NCBI GenBank assembly: GCA_016703425.1
Contig: JADJCA010000002.1
Location: 248,001-312,000 of the forward strand
From: Myxococcales bacterium
Lineage (GTDB): Bacteria; Myxococcota_A; Polyangia; Polyangiales; Polyangiaceae
Length of the DNA: 64,000 bases
Direction: 5' to 3'
Numbering within the stretch: position 1 is the stretch's first letter; each line of letters begins with the position of its first letter. Below the pieces are notes generated by a model. The model was given only the letters and a program-made list of their open reading frames with translations, made no database searches and was not told where the DNA came from. Below, one piece after another: positions 26,488 to 35,341 of the stretch. The position numbers and the translations under genes were made by a program.

Positions 26488-29247
26488 ATGACCGCTTCCA
26501 TCCGGCGCCTTCTACGGCTTCGAAAGGACGAACAACGTTCGGCCTTGTCGGCATTCGTGGTGCTTTTCCACATGATCGCGGGTCACACGATCCTCGAGAC
26601 GGCCCGCGACGCGCTCTTCCTGGAGCGAATGCCGCCCAGTCGGCTGACGACAATGTATGTCGCACTCGCCGGCCTGACGCTGGTGACCTCGTCTCAGATC
26701 ACGCGTTTTGCACGAAATTTCGGCGCACGAAACGCCCTCATCGCCACGCTCGTCGTGGGGGCGTGGGCGGCGACGATCCTCCATTTCCAGGCCCAAAGCG
26801 CCTGGCGGGTGACGGCGCTTTACCTCTTTACCGGGGTTCTCGCGGGGATCCTCGTCGCCCAGTTCTGGCTCGTCATGGGCCGGATGTTCACGGTGACCCA
26901 AGGGCGACGCGTGTTCGGCCCGGTGGCGGCCGGCGGCGTCTTGGGCGCCGCCTTTGGCTCTTCGCTCGCAACGGGCCTCTTGATGCTCATGCCCGTCGAC
27001 AAGCTGTTGCTCGCCGGCGCCGGGGCGTTCGTGTTCGCGGCGCTCCTCTTGACGATCCTCCCCGAAGACCGCGAGGAATCGCTGCCCGGGACGAACGAGG
27101 GCGCTCCGACGCCGACGTTGGCAACGGCAACACCGGCTGAGAAACGTTTCGTGTGGCGCGTCGTCGCCTTCGTGGTTTTGGCCACGAGCACCTCGCTCGC
27201 CGCCGACTACCTGTTCAAGTCGACGGCGGCGGCGCTCGTGCCCAAGGCGGAGCTCGGCGCCTTTTTCGCCCGAAGCTACGCGGCGTTGAACATCCTCGCG
27301 CTCGTCGTCCAGTTGCTGTTCGCAAGCCGCCTCCTCGCGCGGCTCGGCGTGACCGGCGCCGTCGTCTTGACGCCGGTGTTGCTCGTTCTGGCGAGCAGCG
27401 GCGCCACGATCGTTGGCGCGGGCATCGGCACGGCGCTCGCCATGAAGGGTGTTGACGGCAGCCTCAAGCACTCGCTTCATCGCGTCGCGACGGAGCTGCT
27501 CTACCTTCCGCTGCCACCCCACGTTCGCGACCGAGCGCACGTGCTCATCGACACGGTGATCAGTCGACTGGCCCAAGCGGGCGCCGCCGCCATCGTCTTC
27601 GCGCTCGTCGCGCTCAACGTCGCTTCGCCCACGGTGATCGCCGTCTTGGGTCTTGGCTTCGCGCTCGCGTGGACGGTTTCCGCGCGACTCTTGCGGCGCC
27701 CCTACCTCGACCTTTTTCGCGACGCCATCGCGCGCGGCACCTTCGATGATGCCGCTACGGAGGTCGACCTCGACGTAGCCTCCATCGAGCGGGTCATTGA
27801 CGCGCTCTCGAGCCGCGACGCGCCCCAAGCCGTCGCCGCGCTGGGGCTCCTCAACCAGAAGGGCCGTGCACGTCTGGTCCCGACGCTCATCCTCTACCAT
27901 GAGTCGGCGGAGGTGCTGCGCGCCGCGTTGCCCGTGGTGGCCCAAAACCCAAACGTCGACGCCTGGGCGCCGCTCGCAGAACGGCTCGTCGCCCACGCTG
28001 ACGAAGGTGTCAGGATCGAAGCGGTGCGGGCGTTGGCCCGCGCTGGACGTCACGACGTCGTCGAGCGCACGACGCGGGATGCAAGCCTCGTGGTCCGAAC
28101 GTTTGCGCTCCACGCCATGGTCAGCCACGAGGCGACGGCGCCGGCCGACCACCCACGGATCCGCGAGCTCCTCGACGACGAGACGCCGACCGGTGACGAG
28201 GCTCGGCGCACGCTGCTGCGCGCCGTCGCGGAAGGTGACTCGGAGCGCTGGACCACCGTTGTGCTCTCGATGATCGCGCGCAGCAAGGTTGAACACGGCG
28301 CCTTGCCCGTCGAGTTCGTCCGGGCGGCGGCGGCCCTTCGCGACGGCCGGTTCATTGGGTTTCTCATCGCGAGGCTGGGGACCCGCGACGGGCGAGCGTT
28401 GGTGCGCGAAGCCCTCGCGAGCCTGAACGAGCCGGCCCTCGACGCACTCGAGGAGGCCTTGTGGGAGCGCGACACGGACCGCAATGTTCGCTTGCATATC
28501 CCGCGCACGATGTCGCGGTTCAAGAGTCCTCGCGTCCAAGCGATGTTGCTCCGGATCCTGGAGGAATCGACCGACGGTCACGTGCGCTACAAGGCGCTGC
28601 GCGGCCTGGGCCGTCACACCAGCGACGAGCAGCGCCTCCGCGTCGATCGGGTCCGGATCGTCGTGCTCATGCGGAAGAACCTCCTCGAACACTTCCGACT
28701 GCTAGGCCTTTTGTTCGCTCTCCGAGCTCGCCTTGGCGCCGCGCCACGGCTCGATGAGGCGGCCGCCGCAAGCCTGACTTTGCTGATCGAGCTCATCGAC
28801 TCGAAGGTTCAGCAGGCCCTCGAGCGCGCGTTTCGTCTCCTGCAAATCGCGCATCCCCGAGAGCGCATCGACCGCGCGTATTCAGCGCTGACCTCCCTCG
28901 ACCGACGCGTCCGCGCGAGCGCCGTTGAGTTCATCGACGCTTTGACGCTGCGGCGCGGGGAGGAGGAAATACGCGACCTCTTGCGTCGCGCCATCGACGA
29001 CCCGACGCAGTCGGTGCTCGCGCAGAGTTCGGTGACCGGCATCGCGTTCCCCACCGGCTACCAGGAGGCCGTGAGCCTCCTGCTCGCCGACCCCGATGAG
29101 ACGCTCGCGATGCTCGCCACGCACCATGCGTCGCTCATGGGTTCACCGTTCCGAGATGCCGTCGCGGCGACGCTCAAGACGAGGCCCACGCTCGAAGAGG
29201 CCGTCTCTCGCCTCTTCGGTTGGCCGGGAGTCCCCAATGCGGTCTGA
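26488..29247 (+). CDS. Nucleotide-translocase (NTT/AAA)-like membrane protein fused to HEAT repeats
   Basis: A 919-residue inner-membrane protein. Residues 1-about 410 form a polytopic domain of the ATP:ADP antiporter (NTT, TlcC-like) superfamily. The segment QFWLVMGRMFTVTQGRRVFGPVAAGG is close to the family hallmark (FW---N-LFD--QA-RLFG-I-AGG). From about residue 430 to the end the protein is soluble and built of HEAT-like helix pairs (ADEGVRIEAVRALARAGRHD, DGHVRYKALRGLGRHTSDEQ). The stop overlaps the following cyclic-nucleotide-binding gene by 11 bases. Known NTT proteins exchange nucleotides across membranes in intracellular parasites and plastids; related HEAT fusions occur in free-living bacteria, substrate unproven. 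Confidence 0.7.
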   Translation: MTASIRRLLRLRKDEQRSALSAFVVLFHMIAGHTILETARDALFLERMPPSRLTTMYVALAGLTLVTSSQITRFARNFGARNALIATLVVGAWAATILHFQAQSAWRVTALYLFTGVLAGILVAQFWLVMGRMFTVTQGRRVFGPVAAGGVLGAAFGSSLATGLLMLMPVDKLLLAGAGAFVFAALLLTILPEDREESLPGTNEGAPTPTLATATPAEKRFVWRVVAFVVLATSTSLAADYLFKSTAAALVPKAELGAFFARSYAALNILALVVQLLFASRLLARLGVTGAVVLTPVLLVLASSGATIVGAGIGTALAMKGVDGSLKHSLHRVATELLYLPLPPHVRDRAHVLIDTVISRLAQAGAAAIVFALVALNVASPTVIAVLGLGFALAWTVSARLLRRPYLDLFRDAIARGTFDDAATEVDLDVASIERVIDALSSRDAPQAVAALGLLNQKGRARLVPTLILYHESAEVLRAALPVVAQNPNVDAWAPLAERLVAHADEGVRIEAVRALARAGRHDVVERTTRDASLVVRTFALHAMVSHEATAPADHPRIRELLDDETPTGDEARRTLLRAVAEGDSERWTTVVLSMIARSKVEHGALPVEFVRAAAALRDGRFIGFLIARLGTRDGRALVREALASLNEPALDALEEALWERDTDRNVRLHIPRTMSRFKSPRVQAMLLRILEESTDGHVRYKALRGLGRHTSDEQRLRVDRVRIVVLMRKNLLEHFRLLGLLFALRARLGAAPRLDEAAAASLTLLIELIDSKVQQALERAFRLLQIAHPRERIDRAYSALTSLDRRVRASAVEFIDALTLRRGEEEIRDLLRRAIDDPTQSVLAQSSVTGIAFPTGYQEAVSLLLADPDETLAMLATHHASLMGSPFRDAVAATLKTRPTLEEAVSRLFGWPGVPNAV

Positions 29248-30190
29248 AACGATCTCCCGTGAGTCGAGTGCGTCAGCGCTGCAGGTCGGCCGCGAGCTCT
29301 TCCTCCGCGCATTTCTTGGCGGCGTCAGCGGAGCGAACGCGGGAGCCTCGGCGCGACGCCTCGCCAGTCGCGTGTCGGACCTGTGGTTGCCCGAAGGCAA
29401 GTCCCTCTACGAGATAGGGGACCCGTCGGAGGACCACTACTTCGTCGTGAGCGGAGAGATCGAAATTCGAGGTGCCGCCGGCGAATCGCGCCGTTTCGGA
29501 GAGCGGTCCATCGTCGGACTCCTCGACGTTTCCCAGGAGCGACCGCGGTCGCGCCGAGCCGTCGCAACGGCGGCAAGCCACCTCTTACGATTGTCCGCGC
29601 AGGACTGGTACGACACGCTCGAGGACGACTTCGAATTTGCCTTGGGGGCGATCCACGGCATCGGCAGAGGCGTCTTCACCTCCCACCTCGCTCACAGCGG
29701 TCGCTTCTTCAACACGCTGGCCACGACGACCAAGCCCCGCAAGGGCGCTCTCTCTTTCGTCGAGCGCACCCTTCTCCTCCGCGCCGCGCCGCCGTTTCGA
29801 AAGGCGTCGGTGCAGGCGGCGGTCGAGGTGGCGGGCATCGCGCGCCTCGTCACCCGTGCGGCCGGCGAGGCGCTCTTTAGCGCCGGCGACGCGAAGCGAT
29901 CGTACTACGTCGTCGCCGACGGTACCGTCGCGCTCGTCGACGAAGGCCGCACGATCGCCGAGTTTCATCCCGGCGCCGTCCTCGGTGGCCTTGGCGCCCT
30001 CGCGGCCGAGCCGTGGCCTGTGATGGCGCGGGCCGTCAACGCCGCGACGGTGGTGGCCGTCGAGCTCGAGGATCTCTTCGATGTGATGGAAGAGCACTTT
30101 GACTTGGTGCGCGGCGCACTTTCGGAGCTCGCGCGGGAACGCGAGCAGCTCGCGACAGCCGGCGACGAGCCCCCTCGTCCGTCACCTTAA
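29237..30190 (+). CDS. Protein with two cyclic nucleotide-binding-like domains
   Basis: A 317-residue soluble protein. Domain 1 (about residues 40-130) reads LYEIGDPSEDHYFVVSGEIE and then an SIVGLLDV turn. Domain 2 (about residues 200-300) reads LFSAGDAKRSYYVVADGTVA, then FHPGAVLGGLGALA. Both match the cNMP-binding beta-roll. The typical phosphate-binding cassette (FGE-A--RRA) is only partly kept (RSRRAVATA in domain 1), so ligand binding is uncertain. The start ATG sits inside the last codons of the translocase gene, giving tight translational coupling. In relatives the two parts can be one polypeptide (from memory), so the products probably act together. Confidence 0.7.
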   Translation: MRSETISRESSASALQVGRELFLRAFLGGVSGANAGASARRLASRVSDLWLPEGKSLYEIGDPSEDHYFVVSGEIEIRGAAGESRRFGERSIVGLLDVSQERPRSRRAVATAASHLLRLSAQDWYDTLEDDFEFALGAIHGIGRGVFTSHLAHSGRFFNTLATTTKPRKGALSFVERTLLLRAAPPFRKASVQAAVEVAGIARLVTRAAGEALFSAGDAKRSYYVVADGTVALVDEGRTIAEFHPGAVLGGLGALAAEPWPVMARAVNAATVVAVELEDLFDVMEEHFDLVRGALSELAREREQLATAGDEPPRPSP

Positions 30191-30196
30191 CTTCCT

Positions 30197-31627
30197 TCAC
30201 AACGCCGAACGCGCGCGAGACTCAGCGTCCCCGGCTCGGAGGCGACGGCGGCCCGCCGCCGCGATGCTGAGCGCGAGGACGACAGGAACCGCTCCCGCCG
30301 ACGGCGTTGGGCCGCCAGGCACAACACAGCCGCAGCGGGGCGCGGGAGCTGGCGGAGCCACCGGGGCCGGCGCACTCGGCGCGTCCTTCGGCGCCGCTGG
30401 GGCATCGCAGTCCCAGCTGCCGCCCTTGGAGAACCCGCATCGGTCAAGCACGGAGCCGTCGACGCGACGCGCGACGATGCTGACGCGCTGCCCTTCGAGC
30501 GTCGCCTCCAAGTGGTGGTAGGCCGACTCGACGGCACGCACGCCCGCGTGACGTTTGCGAATGGGATAGAGCGGCGCGCCCCCGCCACCGGTGACGAGGT
30601 ACTTGAGCCCCTTGGCCTCACCACGCTCGTAGATGTGGTCGTGGCCGCTGAAGATGAGATCAACCTTGTGCTCGCGCAAGAGGTCGACGACGCCAGACTG
30701 GAAGAGGCGTGGATTCTGCCCGTGCGGGCCGGCAGAAAACGGCCCGTGGTGGAGCACGACGAATCGAAACGCGACCCCCGGCTCGGCCGCCGCGCGAGCC
30801 AGCTCGGCGGTGAGCCACGTGCGCTCCGCGGTCGAGACGAAGGTATCCATCGCGTTCAAGAAGAGAAAGCGGGCCGCTCCCCACCGGACGCTCCGGAAAA
30901 AGCGGCGCCGATCCTGCGGCGACTCGCTGGGTAAGGACCCATCGCCGAAGTAGCGAAGGAAGGCCTCCCCCGAGGGTTGAACCAGCTCGTGGTTGCCCAC
31001 GGCACCGAAGAGGCAACGCGCCTTGAGAACGGAGCGCTCGATCTCGAAGAACCGTTGCCACTCGATCTCGTTGTTGCCGTCTTCGACGAAGTCCCCCGTG
31101 TGGACCAGGAAGTCGCCCGGAGCCTTGGCTACGGCACGAGCCACAGCCTCGTGCGCCGCGTCATCGCTCCGGTTGTCGCCGTAGACCACAAACGAGACCG
31201 GCCTCCCGTCGGTCGCGGCGGGCGCCGTCGAGAATGTCCCCGCATCAAGCTCGTCGCGGCCGCGCAGAACGCGAAAGCGATACGACGTGCTCGGCGTCAA
31301 ACCGCCGAGCCGGAAGGTCTGGAACGCCTCCACACGGCCCGTGGAAGCTCCCGGCGGGAGCACGAGGTTGCCACGGAGCTTGTCGCCGCTGGGCGACAAG
31401 ACCTCCACATCGACGGCAGCGACGGGATCGACCTCCAACCGTATTGACGCCGAATCAGGAGTAATATCCTGCAGGTATGGCCCCTTGCGGAGCGGCCCCG
31501 CGGCGAGCGCCTCGGAGGAGGAAAACGCGAAGGGAGAGCCCAGCGCCGCGGCCAGAAAAAAGAGTCGTCGGTGAGCCTTGGACCCGCCCGTTTTTGCGCT
31601 AGTAGAAAGGCGCGGTTGATTGACCAT
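30197..31627 (-). CDS. Purple acid phosphatase-like protein with MYXO-CTERM-like sorting tail
   Basis: A 476-residue exported protein. It has an N-terminal signal (RRLFFLAAALGSPFAF, cleavage near ALA-A), then a fibronectin-III-like domain typical of purple acid phosphatases (GPYLQDITPDSASIRLEV, LTPSTSYRFRVL). The metallophosphoesterase motifs follow: VVYGDNRSDD, HTGDFVED, AVGNHE, VLHHGPF and SGHDHIYER. The C-terminus has a Pro/Ala linker, a CGC motif, a hydrophobic stretch (AVPVVLALSIAAAG) and an Arg-rich end, which matches the MYXO-CTERM surface-sorting pattern. I chose the ATG at 31627 for the signal peptide. It is divergent from the kinase gene, 48 bases apart. Confidence 0.8.
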   Translation of the reverse strand: MVNQPRLSTSAKTGGSKAHRRLFFLAAALGSPFAFSSSEALAAGPLRKGPYLQDITPDSASIRLEVDPVAAVDVEVLSPSGDKLRGNLVLPPGASTGRVEAFQTFRLGGLTPSTSYRFRVLRGRDELDAGTFSTAPAATDGRPVSFVVYGDNRSDDAAHEAVARAVAKAPGDFLVHTGDFVEDGNNEIEWQRFFEIERSVLKARCLFGAVGNHELVQPSGEAFLRYFGDGSLPSESPQDRRRFFRSVRWGAARFLFLNAMDTFVSTAERTWLTAELARAAAEPGVAFRFVVLHHGPFSAGPHGQNPRLFQSGVVDLLREHKVDLIFSGHDHIYERGEAKGLKYLVTGGGGAPLYPIRKRHAGVRAVESAYHHLEATLEGQRVSIVARRVDGSVLDRCGFSKGGSWDCDAPAAPKDAPSAPAPVAPPAPAPRCGCVVPGGPTPSAGAVPVVLALSIAAAGRRRLRAGDAESRARSAL

Positions 31628-31675
31628 CTGGGTGCCCAAGATTAGCTTTTTCGCGCCCCCTGGAGGCCTTGTCGT

Positions 31676-33835
31676 ATGTCGGTTGTGTCGCCAGCGGAAG
31701 CGATGTCGGAAGAGACCAGTGCACCGCTTTCGGGGCGAAGAGCATCCATGACCGTTGACGCGAGCCACCCTTCATCGCCGCCGCCGAGCCAACCGTCGGG
31801 ACCGCCGAGCCACGTCGCGCCATCGGAGCGCGCCACCAAGGCTCCTTTGCCGGCCACGCTGCTCTCGGACGCCGAGCAGCCCGATGGCCTTCCGCGCCTC
31901 TTCGGCAAGTACACGCTCCTTCGCAAGCTCGCCTCCGGCGGGATGGCCGAGCTCTTCCTAGCGCTGCAGAAGAGCGTCGCCGGCTTCGAGAAGCTGGTCG
32001 TCATCAAACGCATTCTGCCGGAGATGAACCAAGACCGCGCGTTCATCGACATGCTCCTGCACGAGGCGCGCATCGCCGCGACGCTCTCGCACCCGAACAT
32101 CGTCCAGATCTTCGACGTCGGTCAGGTCGACGGAACCTACTTCATCGCCATGGAGCACATCCATGGCGAGGACATTCGCTCGCTCGTGCGCCAAATGAAG
32201 GCGGCCGGCTACCGGGAGTTTCCGTTGGAGCACGCCATCGGCATCGCGCTCGGGATGTGCGCCGGCTTGGCCTATGCACACGAGAAGCGCGACCTCGACG
32301 GCTCGCCCTTGAACATCGTGCACCGAGACATCTCGCCGCAGAACGTGGTCATTACGTTCTCTGGCGATGTGAAGGTCGTCGACTTCGGGATCGCCAAGAG
32401 CGATGCCACGACGACGGAGACGCAGAGCGGCCGCCTCAAAGGCAAGGTGCCGTACATGTCCCCAGAGCAAGCCCGCGGCGAGCGATTGGACGCGCGCAGC
32501 GACATCTTCGCCGCCGGAGTCATCCTGTTCGAACTGACGACCGGCAAGCGCCTCTTCAAGGGGCAGAGCGAATACGAGACGCTCAAGCTGATCTGCGATC
32601 GCGAATACCCCCTCCCCTCTTCGGTGAAGCCAGGCTACCCGGCGGAGCTTGAGCGCATCGTGATGAGGGCTCTCGGCAAGTCGCGCGACGATCGCTTTCA
32701 ATCGGCCCGCGAGATGCAGGCGGCGCTTGAGGAGTTCGTCCGTCACGAACGTATCCGCGTCAGCACCATCGCGCTTCAGCACTTCATGCAGGAGCTCTTC
32801 GCCGAGAAGCTCACGGCTCAAAAAGAGGCGCTCCTTCAGGGTAAGCAGCTCGCCGACGTCATCGAGGCGCGGCTCCCCGTTGTGAGCGAGCCGCGGCTGG
32901 AAGCCGACGCGTCGCGGTCCTCCCAGGCGCTCGCGATGACGAGCACGCCCGACGTGCGGACGCTCACCGAAGTGCGCCGCTGGAGCAAGCGGCGACAGCG
33001 CGCTGGCGTTGTGGCCGCGGCCATCGCCTTGACCGGCGTGGTCATCGGAACGGCCGTCGCGCTTCACGCGCCGCCGGCGCCGCGCGCAATGCCGGGCGTC
33101 ACGACGGCGACGCTGGCCGCAGCGCCGAAGGGCACCATCGACGTCACGAGCACGCCCGCGGGCGCCGCGATTTGGATCAACGGTGACCTAAGGCCCGAGG
33201 TCACACCGGCCCGGATCACCGAGCTGCCGTTTGATCGCAACCTCGACGTCAAAGTGACCAAAGACGGCTTCGAGGCAGAGCGTCGGGTCGTGACGCTTTC
33301 GGCCACCGACCCGAGCGGGAAGTTCGACGCGCCACTAAAGAGCGGCTCCGTCACGCTCGAAGTCGTGGTGACCCCCCCCGGCCTTTCGCCCACCATCACC
33401 GTCGACGGCAAGCGCGCCACGGGCCCCATGGAAGGGCTCACCTCGGGAACGCAACACAAGGTCGTTGTTGGAGCGCCGGGCTACGCGGACCAGACGCTGA
33501 CGTTCATGGGCGCCGCCCAGGAGCACAAGCGCCTGGAGGTTACGCTTCACAAGGAGCGCGCGCCGGCACGTGGCGCGACCAACGCGGTGCGCACCGACGG
33601 CAACCTCGTCGCGCCGGTGAACGGGGTGGGCAAGTTGAATGTCGCCGCGGCCGGAGGTTGGTGCAACGTCGCCGTCGACGGGGTCGCTCGCGGCGCAACA
33701 CCGATCGCGGGCCTCGAGGTGTCGGCCGGGCCCCACAAGATTTCCTGCACGCCGCCCGAAGGCAAAGTGGTCTCGGCCACGGTGACCGTGGCGGCCAACG
33801 ACGTCACGCGGCATCGCTTCACGCTGACGCCTTGA
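31676..33835 (+). CDS. Transmembrane Ser/Thr protein kinase with PEGA domains
   Basis: A 719-residue kinase. A Ser/Pro-rich N-terminus of about 75 residues precedes a complete Hanks-type kinase domain (YTLLRKLASGGMAELFLA loop, catalytic Lys in VVIKRI, HRDISPQN loop, DFGIAK, and MSPEQARG). After a juxtamembrane helix comes one membrane segment (about residues 441-462, AGVVAAAIALTGVVIGTAVAL). The extracytoplasmic part has about three PEGA-like beta domains (IDVTSTPAGAAIWINGDL and similar). All catalytic residues are kept, so it should be active. The ATG at 31676 has GGAGG upstream. The signal it senses is unknown. Confidence 0.9.
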   Translation: MSVVSPAEAMSEETSAPLSGRRASMTVDASHPSSPPPSQPSGPPSHVAPSERATKAPLPATLLSDAEQPDGLPRLFGKYTLLRKLASGGMAELFLALQKSVAGFEKLVVIKRILPEMNQDRAFIDMLLHEARIAATLSHPNIVQIFDVGQVDGTYFIAMEHIHGEDIRSLVRQMKAAGYREFPLEHAIGIALGMCAGLAYAHEKRDLDGSPLNIVHRDISPQNVVITFSGDVKVVDFGIAKSDATTTETQSGRLKGKVPYMSPEQARGERLDARSDIFAAGVILFELTTGKRLFKGQSEYETLKLICDREYPLPSSVKPGYPAELERIVMRALGKSRDDRFQSAREMQAALEEFVRHERIRVSTIALQHFMQELFAEKLTAQKEALLQGKQLADVIEARLPVVSEPRLEADASRSSQALAMTSTPDVRTLTEVRRWSKRRQRAGVVAAAIALTGVVIGTAVALHAPPAPRAMPGVTTATLAAAPKGTIDVTSTPAGAAIWINGDLRPEVTPARITELPFDRNLDVKVTKDGFEAERRVVTLSATDPSGKFDAPLKSGSVTLEVVVTPPGLSPTITVDGKRATGPMEGLTSGTQHKVVVGAPGYADQTLTFMGAAQEHKRLEVTLHKERAPARGATNAVRTDGNLVAPVNGVGKLNVAAAGGWCNVAVDGVARGATPIAGLEVSAGPHKISCTPPEGKVVSATVTVAANDVTRHRFTLTP

Positions 33836-33863
33836 GCCGCGACCGTTCGGCGATGCCCGCTCC

Positions 33864-34607
33864 GTGACGAAGAAGACTTCCCAGCGGACGCTCATCGTCC
33901 CTTGCTACAACGAAGCGTTGCGGCTCGACACGGGCGCCTGGACCGCTGTGGCAAAGGCGGGGCTGCTGCGGTTGATCTTCGTGGATGACGGTTCGTCGGA
34001 CGCGACGTTCGAGGTCCTGGGAGCGATCGAACGGAGTGCACCGGAGGCCGTGCGCGTGGTGCGCCTCCCGAAGAACGTCGGCAAGGGCGAGGCCGTTCGC
34101 GTGGGCCTCACCGCCGCCATGAACGCGGGCGATGAGCTCGTCGGCTACGCCGACGCCGACCTCGCGACGCCGCCGGAGGAAGTGCTGCGACTCTTCGAAG
34201 CGCTCGCCGAAGCGCCGCACTTGGTCGCCGTCATCGGTTCCCGCATCAACTACCTCGGCACGAACATTCGACGGCGGCCGTCTCGCCACTACCTCGGGCG
34301 TGTCTTCGCGACGGCCGCGGCCACGGCCCTCGGCCGCGAGATCTACGACACGCAGTGCGGAGCCAAGGTCTTCCGCACCGGTCCGTTGCTCGCCGCCGCG
34401 CTCTCTCTACCGTTCGTCTCGCGATGGGCGTTCGATGTCGAGCTCCTCGGTCGCATCTTCGACGGTTCCCCAACGCGAGCGACGGTCGCCGAACTCCCGC
34501 TGCGCACGTGGACGCACGTCGGCGGGTCCAAGCTTCATCCCATCGCAATGGTCAAGGCTACGACCGATCTCGTGCGCATCGCACTGCGACGCCGCATCAA
34601 GCGCTAG
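33864..34607 (+). CDS. Family 2 glycosyltransferase (dolichyl/undecaprenyl-phosphate sugar synthase-like)
   Basis: A 247-residue GT-A enzyme. The fold signatures are the N-terminal LIVPCYNEALRL, the nucleotide-binding VDDGSSD (about residue 40), GKGEAVRVGL, and the metal-binding YADADLATP. The pattern resembles dolichyl-phosphate beta-glucosyltransferase (ALG5)-like proteins that load a sugar onto a polyprenyl phosphate at the cytoplasmic face. No C-terminal membrane segment is visible. The start is a GTG at 33864. A GT-C-like membrane transferase lies nearby (35342), a plausible user of such lipid-linked sugars, but this is inference. Confidence 0.8.
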   Translation: MTKKTSQRTLIVPCYNEALRLDTGAWTAVAKAGLLRLIFVDDGSSDATFEVLGAIERSAPEAVRVVRLPKNVGKGEAVRVGLTAAMNAGDELVGYADADLATPPEEVLRLFEALAEAPHLVAVIGSRINYLGTNIRRRPSRHYLGRVFATAAATALGREIYDTQCGAKVFRTGPLLAAALSLPFVSRWAFDVELLGRIFDGSPTRATVAELPLRTWTHVGGSKLHPIAMVKATTDLVRIALRRRIKR

Positions 34608-34616
34608 CCGCTCAGT

Positions 34617-35312
34617 CTAGCTCCGACGCACGCGCAAGCGATGGACGGGGAGGCCATCGGCGATGGCCCGATGCTCGCGAGGGCTTCGGGCTCCGTAGGG
34701 ATTTTCGGCGAGGCGAAGCGAGCCGGGCGCGTCGCCGTCTGGAGTCACACCGCGAAGGTCGCGGAGGAGCGCCTCGTATTGGTCCGCGCGCTCCTCCACG
34801 TCGGTCTGGATGAAGAGCTCGCCGCCCGGCGCCAGCAAGCGCGTCACCTGCGTGAGGAACACGTCGCCCATCACGAGTCGCTTCTCGTGACGCTTCTTCC
34901 ACCACGGATCGGGGAAGTGCATGAACACGCGTCTTGCGATGCCATCGGGATGCATCCGAACGAGGGCCGCTTTGGCATCCTCGGCGAAGACACGCGCCCG
35001 CGACGCAAGGCCGGCACGAGCGAGACGACCGTCGACAATGGTGGCCCACTTGCGCCTTACTTCGAGGCCGACGAGGCCGGCTTCGGGCTCAGCGGCGGCG
35101 CGTTCAAAGAGAAAGCCGCCACGGCCGGGCCCAATCTCGAGCTCAAGAAACGCTCCCGACACGAGCGTGCGCGGATCGATTCGCTCGCCTTCCGGCAACC
35201 GCGGAGCATCCGCGTAGGGGCGAACCTTCGGATTTGCGGGCTCCACGACGCCACCGGTAGCACAGGCCGGGGCCGCCGTGACGTTGTTGTAGACTCCGCC
35301 GGCGCGGCTCAC
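34617..35312 (-). CDS. trmB: tRNA (guanine-N7-)-methyltransferase
   Basis: TrmB methylates G46 of tRNA using S-adenosylmethionine. The 231-residue product shows the SAM-binding FLELEIGPGRGGFL, VGLEVRRKW, and the diagnostic VFMHFPDPWWKKRHEKRL block, then GGELFIQTDVEERADQY. The start is uncertain: GTG at 35312 is listed; a GTG at 35246 (MEPANPKVRPYADAP) is nearer to the usual family length. The listed start is only 29 bases from the divergent start of the GT-C gene. Confidence 0.92.
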   Translation of the reverse strand: MSRAGGVYNNVTAAPACATGGVVEPANPKVRPYADAPRLPEGERIDPRTLVSGAFLELEIGPGRGGFLFERAAAEPEAGLVGLEVRRKWATIVDGRLARAGLASRARVFAEDAKAALVRMHPDGIARRVFMHFPDPWWKKRHEKRLVMGDVFLTQVTRLLAPGGELFIQTDVEERADQYEALLRDLRGVTPDGDAPGSLRLAENPYGARSPREHRAIADGLPVHRLRVRRS

Positions 35313-35341
35313 GCGATGTCGTGCGCCTTCAAGGATCCCCC

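Noticed and set aside
26512..28692. A 726-codon open frame on the minus strand opposite the translocase-HEAT gene
   Set aside because: Arg/Glu/His-rich translation with no domain; the plus-strand gene has clear membrane and HEAT features and GC-biased third positions.
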